From contig CAJUAT010000018.1 in assembly GCA_910584525.1 (NCBI GenBank), positions 1 to 41,344 on the forward strand: DNA of 41,344 nt, given 5' to 3'. Positions 23,690 to 32,053 of the stretch are shown here, piece after piece. A program made the translations under genes and the position numbers. Every line of letters begins with the position of its first letter. Position 1 is the first letter of the stretch. Source of the stretch: an uncultured Muribaculaceae bacterium (GTDB lineage Bacteria; Bacteroidota; Bacteroidia; Bacteroidales; Muribaculaceae). The notes beneath the pieces are model-generated. The model worked only from the letters and a program-made list of their open reading frames with translations. It was not told where the DNA came from and searched no databases.

Positions 23690-25738
23690 ATGTCAAACCA
23701 TCTGTCGGGCGAGGATATGCCATATGTAAACCGGGACATCAGCTGGATGTACTTCAACAGCCGCATACTGCGGGAAGCTATGCGCGACGACGTGCCGCTG
23801 CTGGAGCGGCTGTCGTTTCTCGGCATCTACTCCAACAATCTTGACGAGTTTTTCCGGGTACGTATGGCCACGGTGGCTCGCATGGCCGAGATGTCGGGCA
23901 AGTCGTTGCGGCGCGACCGCGAAGAGGCCCGCGCCCTATACCGACGCCTTTCCGACATGGACTCCCGACTGAGCCACCTGTACGAGCAGGCTGTGGCCGA
24001 TGTGACCAGCCTTCTGGAGAAAAACGGTATCCGTCTCCTCAGCCATGAAGACCTCGACGATGAGCAACGACATTATGTGAGATGCCTCTTCCGCAAGAAG
24101 ATTTCCGGCTTTGTGTCGCCGGTATGGCTCGACAAGGCCGGCGAACTCGACACCGAAAGCGACAGCCACATATACCTTGCCGTGGTGCTCTCCGCTCCCG
24201 ACCGTCAGCATGAATATGCCGTGATAAAACTTCCCGCCAACCGCATGGGCCGATTCATAACCCTCCCCGCAAAAGATGGCGCGGTGACCGTTATGTACCT
24301 TGAGGATGTGATCCGCTTCGCTCTGCCCATGATATTCCCCGGCATGGGTTTCACTGATTTCCAGGCCTACAGCTTCAAGTTCACCAAAGATGCGGAGATG
24401 GAGATTGACAACGACAGCCATTACAGTCCTGTGGAGAAGATAGCCAAGGCTGTGAGGAGCCGTAAGCGGGGCGCCACGCTGCGCGTGCTCTATGACAAGG
24501 ATATGCCGCCGACGCTCGTCCGTGCCATTATGAAGCGGCTCCGACTCGACTCTCTCGATTCCGTTTACCCCTCGGGACATTACCAGAATCATAAGGACTT
24601 CATGTCGTTTCCCACCGACTGCCGCCCCGACCTCAAATATGAGGAATGGCCTGCCGTGATTCATCCCGAGCTTAAGGAGAACGGCTCGCTGATGCAGCTC
24701 GTCGAGGAGAAGGACCGCTACATTCATGTGCCCTATCATTCGTTCGACTATCTTGTGCGGCTTCTGCAGGAGGCGGCGGTGCGGCGCGATGTCAAGTCGG
24801 TAAAGATCACCCTCTACCGTCTTGCCCGGGATTCGAAGATTGTGGAAGCCCTTAAATGCGCGGCGCGCAATGGCAAGAAGGTCACGGCGGTGGTGGAGCT
24901 GCAGGCCCGCTTCGACGAGTCGAGCAATATCCACTATGCACGCGAGATGCAGGAGGCCGGCATAAATGTGGTGTTCGGCGTGGAAGGTCTGAAGATCCAT
25001 TCCAAAATCATCTACATAGGTCGCCACAAAGCACACGACATAGCCGTGGTGGGCACCGGCAATTTCCATGAGGGCAACGCGCGGGTTTACACCGATTACT
25101 TTCTGATGACGGCACGCCGCGCGATTGTCAGGGAGGTGGCCCAGGTGTTCGACGTAATCAAGCGCCCTTACGATATTCCGCAGTTCTCTACCCTCATAGT
25201 GCCTCCTTTCAACATGCGTAAACGCTTTACGGACCTCATTGACCATGAGATTGCCGAGGCACGCCGCAACCGCCCGGCATGGATAAAAATCAAGATCAAC
25301 CATATCTCCGACAGGGAGATGGTGGCCAAGCTCTACGAGGCATCGGAGGCGGGCGTGAAGATAGACCTCCTCGTAAGAGGCAACTGTTCGGTGGTGCCCG
25401 GCGTCGAGGGTTACAGCTCCAATATACGTGTCCACGGCATCATCGACCGCTATCTGGAACATTCGCGCATCTTCGTGTTCAATGCCGGCGGCAAGGCGCG
25501 CACTTTCATGGGCTCGGCCGACTGGCTGCCGCGTAACCTCGACCGACGCATAGAGGTAATAACCGAGGTCACCGACCCTGACCTGAAAAAAGACCTTCTC
25601 AACACCATCGAGACCGGCATGGCCGACAATACCCATGCCCATCTCCCGGGCGACAACGATGCGCTGCCACCCTCTTCCCTCCCTCCCCTTCGCTCCCAGG
25701 AAGCCCTGTACAATCATTATAAGAACTTAAAGCAATGA
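23690..25738 (+). CDS. ppk1: Polyphosphate kinase
   Basis: 682 residues, the standard PPK1 length. It makes polyphosphate from ATP reversibly. The phosphorylated His lies in KIHSKIIYIGR (His437), the second His in DRYLEHSRIFVF (His591), matching E. coli His435 and His592. The N-terminal domain YVNRDISWMYFNSRIL, the NFHEGNARVYTDYFL stretch and GSADWLPRNLDRRIEV are all present. A likely promoter is TTTG near 23621-23625 with GATGTTTG about 20 bp later. The last four bases overlap the ppx start. Confidence 0.97.
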   Translation: MSNHLSGEDMPYVNRDISWMYFNSRILREAMRDDVPLLERLSFLGIYSNNLDEFFRVRMATVARMAEMSGKSLRRDREEARALYRRLSDMDSRLSHLYEQAVADVTSLLEKNGIRLLSHEDLDDEQRHYVRCLFRKKISGFVSPVWLDKAGELDTESDSHIYLAVVLSAPDRQHEYAVIKLPANRMGRFITLPAKDGAVTVMYLEDVIRFALPMIFPGMGFTDFQAYSFKFTKDAEMEIDNDSHYSPVEKIAKAVRSRKRGATLRVLYDKDMPPTLVRAIMKRLRLDSLDSVYPSGHYQNHKDFMSFPTDCRPDLKYEEWPAVIHPELKENGSLMQLVEEKDRYIHVPYHSFDYLVRLLQEAAVRRDVKSVKITLYRLARDSKIVEALKCAARNGKKVTAVVELQARFDESSNIHYAREMQEAGINVVFGVEGLKIHSKIIYIGRHKAHDIAVVGTGNFHEGNARVYTDYFLMTARRAIVREVAQVFDVIKRPYDIPQFSTLIVPPFNMRKRFTDLIDHEIAEARRNRPAWIKIKINHISDREMVAKLYEASEAGVKIDLLVRGNCSVVPGVEGYSSNIRVHGIIDRYLEHSRIFVFNAGGKARTFMGSADWLPRNLDRRIEVITEVTDPDLKKDLLNTIETGMADNTHAHLPGDNDALPPSSLPPLRSQEALYNHYKNLKQ

Positions 25739-26640
25739 AAGAAACCACATATGCCGCCATCGACGTCGGCTCCAATGCCGTAAGACTGTTGATAAAGCGC
25801 ACCGACGGCAATGGCGCCGCCGATGATGTGCGGCTCGTCAAGCTCCTGCTGCTCCGCGTGCCTCTGCGCCTCGGATTCGATGTCTTCGCCAAAGGCGAGA
25901 TTTCCAAAAAGAAGGCTGAGGACGTGGTGCGGTTCATGAAGGCCTGCCGCCAGCTCATGAAGATTTATGATGTCGACAGGCTGCGGGCTTGTGCCACCTC
26001 CGCCATGCGCGATGCCGCAAACGGCCAGGACATTATCCGCGAAATCCGCAAGGAAACGGACATACGGCTGGAGATAATCTCTGGCCAGGAGGAGGCCCGA
26101 ATCGTATTCAACAACCATATAGAGCGCGGCGAGGTCGACAACGGCAACTATCTCTATGTCGATGTGGGCGGCGGCAGCACAGAACTCAATCTGCTGTCGG
26201 GCGGCAAGCTGATGGAGACGAAGTCGTTCAACATCGGCACCGTGCGTATCCTTACCGGAAAGGTCAGGGATGCCGAATGGGAGGAGATGGCCGATTTTCT
26301 CGACTCCATCCACAGCCGCTATGGCAATATCAGGATAATAGGTTCGGGCGGCAACATCAACAAGCTCTACAAGCTTGCCGGTGTCAAGGATTCGGGCATG
26401 AAGTCGTTCGCGGTATCTGAGCTACAGCGTCTGTACGACGAGCTGTCGCCGCTGAGCGTCAGCGAGCGCATGGAGAAGTACGGCATGCGCAGCGACCGCG
26501 CCGACGTAATAGTGCCGGCATGTTCGATATTCCTCTTTGTGGCCCGACATATCGACGCCGTCACCCTGATTGTCCCCACCATCGGCGTCGCCGACGGAAT
26601 CATCGACGGACTTTTCCTCGATGATTTAGAGAGTGTTTGA
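25735..26640 (+). CDS. ppx: Ppx/GppA-type exopolyphosphatase
   Basis: 301 residues, the short form with only the two ASKHA-type ATPase-fold domains. AAIDVGSNAVRLLI is the phosphate-1 loop, ATSAMRDAANG and SGQEEARIVFN follow, and DVGGGSTELNLL is the second loop. It hydrolyses polyphosphate ends (or pppGpp). The ATG overlaps the ppk1 stop (ATGA), so the pair is translationally coupled. The last residues ...LDDLESV* run into the terminal repeat of a palindromic element: the stop codon at 26638-26640 lies inside that repeat, so the original C-terminus may have been changed slightly. Confidence 0.93.
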   Translation: MKETTYAAIDVGSNAVRLLIKRTDGNGAADDVRLVKLLLLRVPLRLGFDVFAKGEISKKKAEDVVRFMKACRQLMKIYDVDRLRACATSAMRDAANGQDIIREIRKETDIRLEIISGQEEARIVFNNHIERGEVDNGNYLYVDVGGGSTELNLLSGGKLMETKSFNIGTVRILTGKVRDAEWEEMADFLDSIHSRYGNIRIIGSGGNINKLYKLAGVKDSGMKSFAVSELQRLYDELSPLSVSERMEKYGMRSDRADVIVPACSIFLFVARHIDAVTLIVPTIGVADGIIDGLFLDDLESV

Positions 26641-26822
26641 ATTTAACACGAATTTAATTTTTGAGAGTATTATGGAAATTCTTTTCATCCCCCCGAAGGG
26701 TCTTTCCGGTGAATTTCACCATGTCTCGTCGGTCGCATATCCCGATATGCTCCCTCCTCAACATGTGAAATTCCCTCGAAAATCCCTCTTCGGGTGAATG
26801 AAAGTTAAATCCAAACACTCTC
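26629..26822. mobile_element. Palindromic MITE-like element at the ppx 3' end
   Basis: Terminal repeats GAGAGTGTTTGAATTTAAC (26629-26647) and GTTAAATCCAAACACTCTC (26804-26822) match at 18 of 19 positions. TTA flanks both sides (26626-26628, 26823-26825), a probable 3-bp target duplication. The interior is a long imperfect hairpin around GTCGGTCGCATATCCCGATA (26729-26748) followed by TGCTCCCTCC. There is no transposase. The ends start with GAG and the duplication is TNA, as for the 469-bp element, although the two terminal repeats are otherwise unrelated. Confidence 0.82.
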
Positions 26823-26877
26823 TTAAACGGATAAGGATAGCGTTCGGGAGCGCAGCTATAATTTTGTCTCAAAAAAG

Positions 26878-28152
26878 ATGATGAAAGACAAAATTATCAG
26901 GATACCTCTTGTGGGTGCCATTCTTCACGACTGGGAGATAAGCCGCGATTTTGCCGCCGACACAAAGCCGGTGACTCCGGATGTCTCCGAGGATGGTTCT
27001 TCAAGGGCCGACTCGTCGGCATCGGTGGCGGCATCGCCCGATGAGCTGGATTTCAATTTCAGTCTCAAACCCTGCGGGTTGCAGGGATGGACGGCGTCGC
27101 GGTCCGGGTTTCCGTCGGCAAAAGTGGACTTCGCTTTTCCTGCCGCCGACTTCCCGCGGGTGTTGGGATGGTTCACGGGTAACTTCGAGGGTGTGACATC
27201 ACCGGCTTCGTCGGCTTTGTTGCGCAGCGTGTCGGAGGCTTGTGAGAGAGTACTCACGGGGTATTTGGCTGATGCCACGGCTGCCGACCTCTTCACGGCT
27301 CCTTTCCGCGTGGGATGGGCTTTCCGCTACAAGAACGGCTTGCGTAAGATGCTTCGCGCTCCGGAGCTGCTTTACGTGGCCAGGGAATCGCCGGCCTTGG
27401 CCATTGATTCGTTTCACATCGCCGAGACGTCGGCCGCGAGCACTGTCGACATCCGACATCATCCCTGCTCTTTGGTCATGACTCCTTCAAAAGCATCCGC
27501 CGCCGGCTTCGCATGGGGCGACATCGCTTATATCGACATCATCGCGGCTCCGCAGGCTTCGATTCTTCCCAAAACCATCAGCGTCACGGGCACAACCACC
27601 GTGATTGACGGCGCTGACCGTTTCCGCACTTACCGCTACAACCGGCTTAACGAGGATGCGGTCGCGGGTGATGCGTCGATGCAGAATGATTTCCGCATCC
27701 TATGCTCCATACCGGTGTCGGCTCTTAACGGCACAGACCAGCTGGATATAGTTCCCGCCACAGGAGCGCTGGCGCATTGGAAGAATCTTGCCAAATACAG
27801 CACGGGGTCGACGGGCGCCGATTCCGATGACCCCGACGACCCCGACAAGGGCTGGGAACCATTTGTCGACAAGATTACGGATGCTCTTGACTTAGGGATG
27901 CCGGAGAGCCGGAAGTGGATCCGGCGTGTGGAGCTGCGTGGTAATTTTCGGCGCAAGGGAGGCTTGAAGATATCGCTCTATGGCTCGCGTCACCGTCAGG
28001 ACTGGCATCTGATAGCCAGCGGAACCAATGGCTGGTGCTCCGGCCTCTCGGCATCGGGCTATCGCTGGTTTCGCGTACGGATCACCGGCCAGCTCGACCG
28101 CCATCACTTCTTCGACGCCCTGACATTCCGCATCTCCCGCACCCGCGAATAA
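26878..28152 (+). CDS. Conserved-looking protein of unknown function
   Basis: 424 residues, not recognised. There is no signal peptide. A Ser/Asp-rich low-complexity stretch lies near residues 35-58 and an acidic linker (DSDDPDDPDKG) near 320-330. The C-terminal ~80 residues (WIRRVELRGNFRRKGGLKIS, LYGSRHRQDWHLIASG, YRWFRVRITGQLDRHHFFD) look like a compact beta domain and may be the conserved part. TAATTTTG at about 26858-26865 is a -7 box ending 12 bp before the start codon, so the leader is short. The gene lies between a palindromic element and the barrel genes; a phage or mobile-element origin is possible but not shown. Confidence 0.6.
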   Translation: MMKDKIIRIPLVGAILHDWEISRDFAADTKPVTPDVSEDGSSRADSSASVAASPDELDFNFSLKPCGLQGWTASRSGFPSAKVDFAFPAADFPRVLGWFTGNFEGVTSPASSALLRSVSEACERVLTGYLADATAADLFTAPFRVGWAFRYKNGLRKMLRAPELLYVARESPALAIDSFHIAETSAASTVDIRHHPCSLVMTPSKASAAGFAWGDIAYIDIIAAPQASILPKTISVTGTTTVIDGADRFRTYRYNRLNEDAVAGDASMQNDFRILCSIPVSALNGTDQLDIVPATGALAHWKNLAKYSTGSTGADSDDPDDPDKGWEPFVDKITDALDLGMPESRKWIRRVELRGNFRRKGGLKISLYGSRHRQDWHLIASGTNGWCSGLSASGYRWFRVRITGQLDRHHFFDALTFRISRTRE

Positions 28153-28203
28153 CCATACCCATTTACTCGCTTATCCAAATCTCTATATCGACGCGATGAA
28201 TCG

Positions 28204-28791
28204 TCAGAAGTCGATTCCGAGCCGGAATGAAAAATATGGCCGCACGTGATGGCTGGTGCCTAAATATTGGATGTCGTATATTTCCGGCGCTATCTCCGTG
28301 ACATTATAATTCTCAGTCTTGTAGCCGGCGAGCGACAGTCCTGCTCCCAGGTTGATGCCCAATTTACGGCCCCAGTTGAATCTGTAGCCGATAGTCGGTG
28401 AGAAATACACACTGACTCCATCCGACAGGTTTGCTCCAAGACGGATGTCGCCGAATGGAGTGAACTTGCCGAATTTCAAGTCTATACGCCCGTGAGCAAA
28501 GATAGGGGCGATGAAATGAGTGTCATTGACGTTTCTCTCCAACCCGACGCCGATACCTACAAAGAACAATGGATTTAGCTGATAACCGTGCGAGGTTGTA
28601 AGTCCCGTATAATACAGGCATTCCCGTCCTGTAAGCTGATTGCCGGCCATATCGGTTCCGGTTCTTTTCTGAGTCCGCAGATCGCTGCTCCATTCTACAA
28701 AGCCGCGGTACCCTCGTTGCGGCTGACGGGCCTGGGCAAGCCCCGCAACAGTTGCTATGGCAATTAAAAGAATAAATACCCTTTTCATCAT
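28204..28791 (-). CDS. Small outer-membrane beta-barrel protein
   Basis: About 195 residues from the first Met of MMKRVFILLIAIATVAGLAQA (28791 or 28788; TTG-free alternatives upstream at 28809 would lengthen the charged N-terminus). The mature part shows alternating hydrophobic strands (FFVGIGVGLERN, GRIDLKFGKFTPFGDIRLGA, LGINLGAGLSLAGY) and ends in YFSFRLGIDF, with the terminal Phe typical of outer-membrane barrels. It is the second gene after the barrel gene at 28876-29493, 84 bp later, without a promoter of its own, so probably the same transcript. Confidence 0.75.
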   Translation of the reverse strand: MMKRVFILLIAIATVAGLAQARQPQRGYRGFVEWSSDLRTQKRTGTDMAGNQLTGRECLYYTGLTTSHGYQLNPLFFVGIGVGLERNVNDTHFIAPIFAHGRIDLKFGKFTPFGDIRLGANLSDGVSVYFSPTIGYRFNWGRKLGINLGAGLSLAGYKTENYNVTEIAPEIYDIQYLGTSHHVRPYFSFRLGIDF

Positions 28792-28875
28792 AAGATATAT
28801 TTTGTTCATTGATATTGCTCGTTAATGTTATAACGACTATTTGCTCTCTTTGCGACATTTAAGAAATGCGCTTTA

Positions 28876-29493
28876 TCATCTTTTTTTGCGCCAACCTCCA
28901 ATCGCAAGTCCGATACCCAATTCAAATGAATTGAAACCTTTGCGTATGATATGCGACGACGCATACACCCTGAGGATACTCCAGAACTCACATCCTATGC
29001 GGGGCGAAAACACAAAATTTGTCCCCCTTATCGGATATGGCACGTCAACGCCAACTACATCCATAAAACCCACCCCCATACCTATTTCTGCGAAAGGATT
29101 TACCTTATGTCCCTGTCGGAAGTTATACCCTCCCGTAAGCATAATATTCACCGTTCTATTCGTCTGTTCAAGATTATACTCGCTACCTTTCCAACGCAGC
29201 ATATCGCCATTTATATCCAACTTGATGCCGCAATCGAATTTGGTGTTAGGAATGTTGACACGGTAAGCAAGCCCGAGATTGATGCCCATATATTGTTTAC
29301 CTCCATGGTAAGTCTCTACTGGAAGTCCAATGCCAAAAAAGATTTCGCCTTCGCTCAACACCACGTCACAGTCCGACCTGATGATGTTAGAGCATTTCTT
29401 TATGGAGGAATCATTTCTCTCCTGGGCCGATGCCGTCATCCCGCCAACAAGTGCCGACAAAACAACCAATACCGCTACAAAAATCTGTCTCAC
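28876..29493 (-). CDS. Outer-membrane beta-barrel protein, GTG start
   Basis: The start is placed at the GTG at 29493, which gives the signal peptide MRQIFVAVLVVLSALVGGMTASA; a frame open further upstream to 29826 would add about 110 residues of non-signal sequence through the promoter and is rejected. 205 residues. Barrel-like strands (FGIGLPVETYHGGKQYMGINLGLAYRV, MLTGGYNFRQGHKVNPFAEIGMGVGF) resemble the neighbour at 28204. A promoter lies at 29553-29584 and a divergent regulator-like gene at 29889. The ending GGWRKKR is unusual for a barrel. Confidence 0.7.
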   Translation of the reverse strand: MRQIFVAVLVVLSALVGGMTASAQERNDSSIKKCSNIIRSDCDVVLSEGEIFFGIGLPVETYHGGKQYMGINLGLAYRVNIPNTKFDCGIKLDINGDMLRWKGSEYNLEQTNRTVNIMLTGGYNFRQGHKVNPFAEIGMGVGFMDVVGVDVPYPIRGTNFVFSPRIGCEFWSILRVYASSHIIRKGFNSFELGIGLAIGGWRKKR

Positions 29494-29552
29494 CTTTTCT
29501 TTATTATTTAATTTACGGTTCTTCAACAATGCGATGTTTGTGAATGTGGACG

Positions 29553-29584
29553 CAAAATTAGAGCTGCAACCCTCCAAAACCAAA
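29553..29584 (-). promoter_or_regulatory. Promoter of the two barrel genes
   Basis: Minus strand TTTG (29581-29584), 20 bp, TAATTTTG (29553-29560). Leader about 55 nt to the GTG at 29493, which supports that start. Confidence 0.75.
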
Positions 29585-29589
29585 TATTT

Positions 29590-29651
29590 CAGTTCCAATT
29601 TTAGTTCCAATTTATATTTTCGAACTATAGGCCTATTTTTTCGAACTAAAA
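29590..29651. promoter_or_regulatory. Operator-like repeats between divergent promoters
   Basis: AGTTCCAATTTT occurs twice in tandem (29591 and 29603), TTCGAACTA twice (29620 and 29641). TTTTAGTTC (29599-29607) is complementary to GAACTAAAA (29643-29651), and ATAGGCCTAT (29627-29636) is a perfect palindrome between them. The block lies just upstream of the barrel promoter and about 110 bp before the divergent promoter. Confidence 0.5.
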
Positions 29652-29759
29652 CAGGGAAATAAAGAAAATGCCATACCCCAAATTGAATCATTGAATCGAA
29701 AAATTTCGCAATTTCGCACTGGCCAGTTGACTCCGCCGCCGGCGAATTTCCTGTCGATA

Positions 29760-29791
29760 TTTGGGCGCTTGTTAAAAATATATTATTTTTG
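29760..29791 (+). promoter_or_regulatory. Promoter of the TPR-HTH gene
   Basis: TTTG (29760-29763), 20 bp, TATTTTTG (29784-29791). Leader about 90 nt. Confidence 0.75.
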
Positions 29792-29888
29792 CATTTAAAT
29801 ACGCCTCTATAGCTAACCTTCATCATAGGCGAGTTGCTATTCCGGCAATGTTAGATTCTTTACCTATTTCAATATAACCTCATTCATC

Positions 29889-31613
29889 ATGCGCATTATA
29901 ATCAGTAAATATCTTGTCATAATCATGTCGCTCCTTATATTTATACTATATGGGTGTTCTAAACATAGCAATAACTTACAGCTTCAACAAATAGTTACTA
30001 TCGTTGAAGAAGATCCGAGATTGGCTAAATCCATGCTTGATAGCATAGACAAGACAAAACTGAACAGGTCAGATGAAGCCTTATATAACTTAATGACTGT
30101 AAAAACCAATAGCCGTCTCTTTGTTCGTCATACATCAGACTCATTAATTCTTAAAGTGGTGGACTACTACCAATACCACGATAAGAATTTTTATCCGGAA
30201 GCTTTGTATTACGCCGGCGAAGTATATGAAGAAATGGGTGATACGCCAAAAGCGTTGAAATATCTCCGTACCGCCTTATCCCATGCACATCCGGACGACC
30301 TGTTGTTAAGGAGCCGTATCCTTGGTCATATCCTTAATATGTTGAACTCTATGAGACTTTATGATCAAGCAGTGCCTTATGCTCTGGAAGTCATTAAAAT
30401 TGACCAAAATGCAAAACGATATGATTATCTCGTAGAATCGCATCACGGACTCGGCTATATCCATCTTAACAGAGAGAGCTACGATTCGGCAGAATATGAG
30501 TATTCAAAGGCTGCCGAGATTGCCCATAGATACAAACCGGAATATGAACCTACCGAGAGGGTATATCTCGCTCTGATTAAATTCAAAAAGAATAAAATAG
30601 ACTCCGCACTGTATTTACTTCGTCCGGAAATTGACCGCGTTGACTCCATCACGAGAAATGCCGCTCTGAACATAGGCTGCCGAATTTACCATGAAGCCGG
30701 TATTCGCGACACAGCCTATATGTATGCCCACGAACTGATCAACAGCAATATGGATCTTGGCAAAATGAACGGTTATAAGATTCTTCTCTCTCCCGACATG
30801 GTAGAATATTCGCCGGTGGATTCTCTTGTGAAATATGCCACAGACTATCGTCGGCTCATCGAGAAGCAGATGGACACGAATGGTGACGAGATGGCATTTG
30901 TCCAGACTGCCGTATACAATTACCAGCTCCACGACAGAGAGCGTGAAGCCGCCGACAAAAGAGCTTCCCTATGGCTGCGGCTTCTCGCTATATCTCTGGT
31001 TCTCTCTTTAGGCATGATAATTTATTTCCTCTACCGCCGGAATAAATACAATCTCGAGCTCCTGAATCTACGTGAAGCCATCGACCTGATGCAAAAAATA
31101 AACAGCTCAGATCCATCCTCGGATTCTGACAAAAATACCGGGAATCCCTTAGACAATCCCGAAAACAATGCCGCCAATACCGGCAATGACAGGGAGTCAT
31201 TAAAAAAGAAACTTCGTTCAGAGATTCTCACGGCATGCCGCAATAACCGCGAGAAGGCGGCAATCTCACCTACAATGACATCCTCCGACACCTACCGACG
31301 CATCCTGGAACACCTTGAAAACGGCACGCCAATCCCCGATTCAAGTCCTTTATGGCAGGATATCGACAAAATGGTGTCGGAATCATATCCATCATTCAAA
31401 TCAAATCTCAACATACTCTGCGACGGAAAACTCAACAACAAGAACTACCGAGTTGCACTTCTTATAAAATGCGGCATGAAACCTCTGCAGAGCTCCGAAC
31501 TGTTGGGCCGGTCGAAAAACGCGATATCCTACCACCGCAGCACACTCTGTAAAGTCATCCTTGAAGGCGAGAAAGACCTTTCTCTCCTCGACCAGATTAT
31601 CCCACTTCTATAG
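29889..31613 (+). CDS. TPR lipoprotein with membrane helix and C-terminal HTH-like region
   Basis: 574 residues. The N-terminal signal has a lipobox (ILYGC, Cys23). A row of TPR-like helices covers about 35-340 (ALYYAGEVYEEMGDTPKALKYLRTAL, HHGLGYIHLNRESYDSAEYEYSKAAEIA). One membrane helix lies at about 361-382 (WLRLLAISLVLSLGMIIYFLY), then a long charged segment, and a C-terminal region (ALLIKCGMKPLQSSELLGRSKNAISYHRSTLCKVI) that looks like a helix-turn-helix. Bacteroidetes have many such TPR-TM-HTH proteins, thought to be membrane regulators. Its divergent position to the barrel genes suggests it may control them. The stop TAG overlaps a solo repeat end. Confidence 0.75.
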   Translation: MRIIISKYLVIIMSLLIFILYGCSKHSNNLQLQQIVTIVEEDPRLAKSMLDSIDKTKLNRSDEALYNLMTVKTNSRLFVRHTSDSLILKVVDYYQYHDKNFYPEALYYAGEVYEEMGDTPKALKYLRTALSHAHPDDLLLRSRILGHILNMLNSMRLYDQAVPYALEVIKIDQNAKRYDYLVESHHGLGYIHLNRESYDSAEYEYSKAAEIAHRYKPEYEPTERVYLALIKFKKNKIDSALYLLRPEIDRVDSITRNAALNIGCRIYHEAGIRDTAYMYAHELINSNMDLGKMNGYKILLSPDMVEYSPVDSLVKYATDYRRLIEKQMDTNGDEMAFVQTAVYNYQLHDREREAADKRASLWLRLLAISLVLSLGMIIYFLYRRNKYNLELLNLREAIDLMQKINSSDPSSDSDKNTGNPLDNPENNAANTGNDRESLKKKLRSEILTACRNNREKAAISPTMTSSDTYRRILEHLENGTPIPDSSPLWQDIDKMVSESYPSFKSNLNILCDGKLNNKNYRVALLIKCGMKPLQSSELLGRSKNAISYHRSTLCKVILEGEKDLSLLDQIIPLL

Positions 31614-31646
31614 AGCCGCCCCTACGGCCCCGAAATTTTAAGGAAC
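31613..31646 (-). repeat. Solo terminal fragment of the 469-bp element family
   Basis: 34 bp are identical, in inverted orientation, to 15695-15728 of the 469-bp element (GTTCCTTAAAATTTCGGGGC...). The outermost bases GAGCGC are replaced, and no second end is seen nearby. The G of the TPR-HTH stop codon is its first base. Confidence 0.8.
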
Positions 31647-31853
31647 ACACCCTATACTATCTCAGCTGCACCTGCCGCTTCTGTGCCTGTATTCATGCGG
31701 CATCCGGAAACGTTAAATACGTCAAATTTGCTTAAACTGGCTAACCATCGGTGTGCCTATATGTTATGCAAGTAAGCAATATGGATATCGGCAAGGGTTT
31801 CGTGAGAAAGGTTTGCCGTGAGTTTAGTTAGATATAGTTTATAGTGGAATCTC

Positions 31854-31885
31854 GGAGGGGACGCCGTGTTGGCGTCCCCTCCTTT
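31854..31885 (+). terminator. Isolated strong hairpin
   Basis: GGAGGGGACGCC (31854-31865), loop GTGTT, GGCGTCCCCTCC (31871-31882), then TTT. It is a perfect 12-bp stem with a weak T-run, in a region without an intact gene. A 21-codon frame (MQVSNMDIGKGFVRKVCREFS, about 31765-31830) ends just before it and may be the tail of a lost gene. Confidence 0.6.
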
Positions 31886-32053
31886 CTGTAAATCAGCTTG
31901 TTACGCTGATAATCAGCACAATAACAAACTTAAACTGTCTTATTTGAGAGTGCAGCAAAACGCACTCAAAAGCCCTGAAAAGTGGCGTAACGCAATAATT
32001 TTTGTACCATGGTACAAATCAGGTGGTACAAATTATGTCATATTCCCTCGTAA

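Noticed and set aside
26654..26872. 72-codon minus-strand frame inside the palindromic element
   Set aside because: It is the translation of the element itself and has no promoter or gene-like context.
29494..29826. Upstream extension of the barrel gene to 29826
   Set aside because: It would cover the promoter and operator-like block and hide the signal peptide at an internal position.
31650..31700. Third copy of the structured repeat
   Set aside because: CTCAGCTGC and CTGTATTCA recall the repeat, but the diagnostic stem CCCCACCT/AGGTGGGG is missing.
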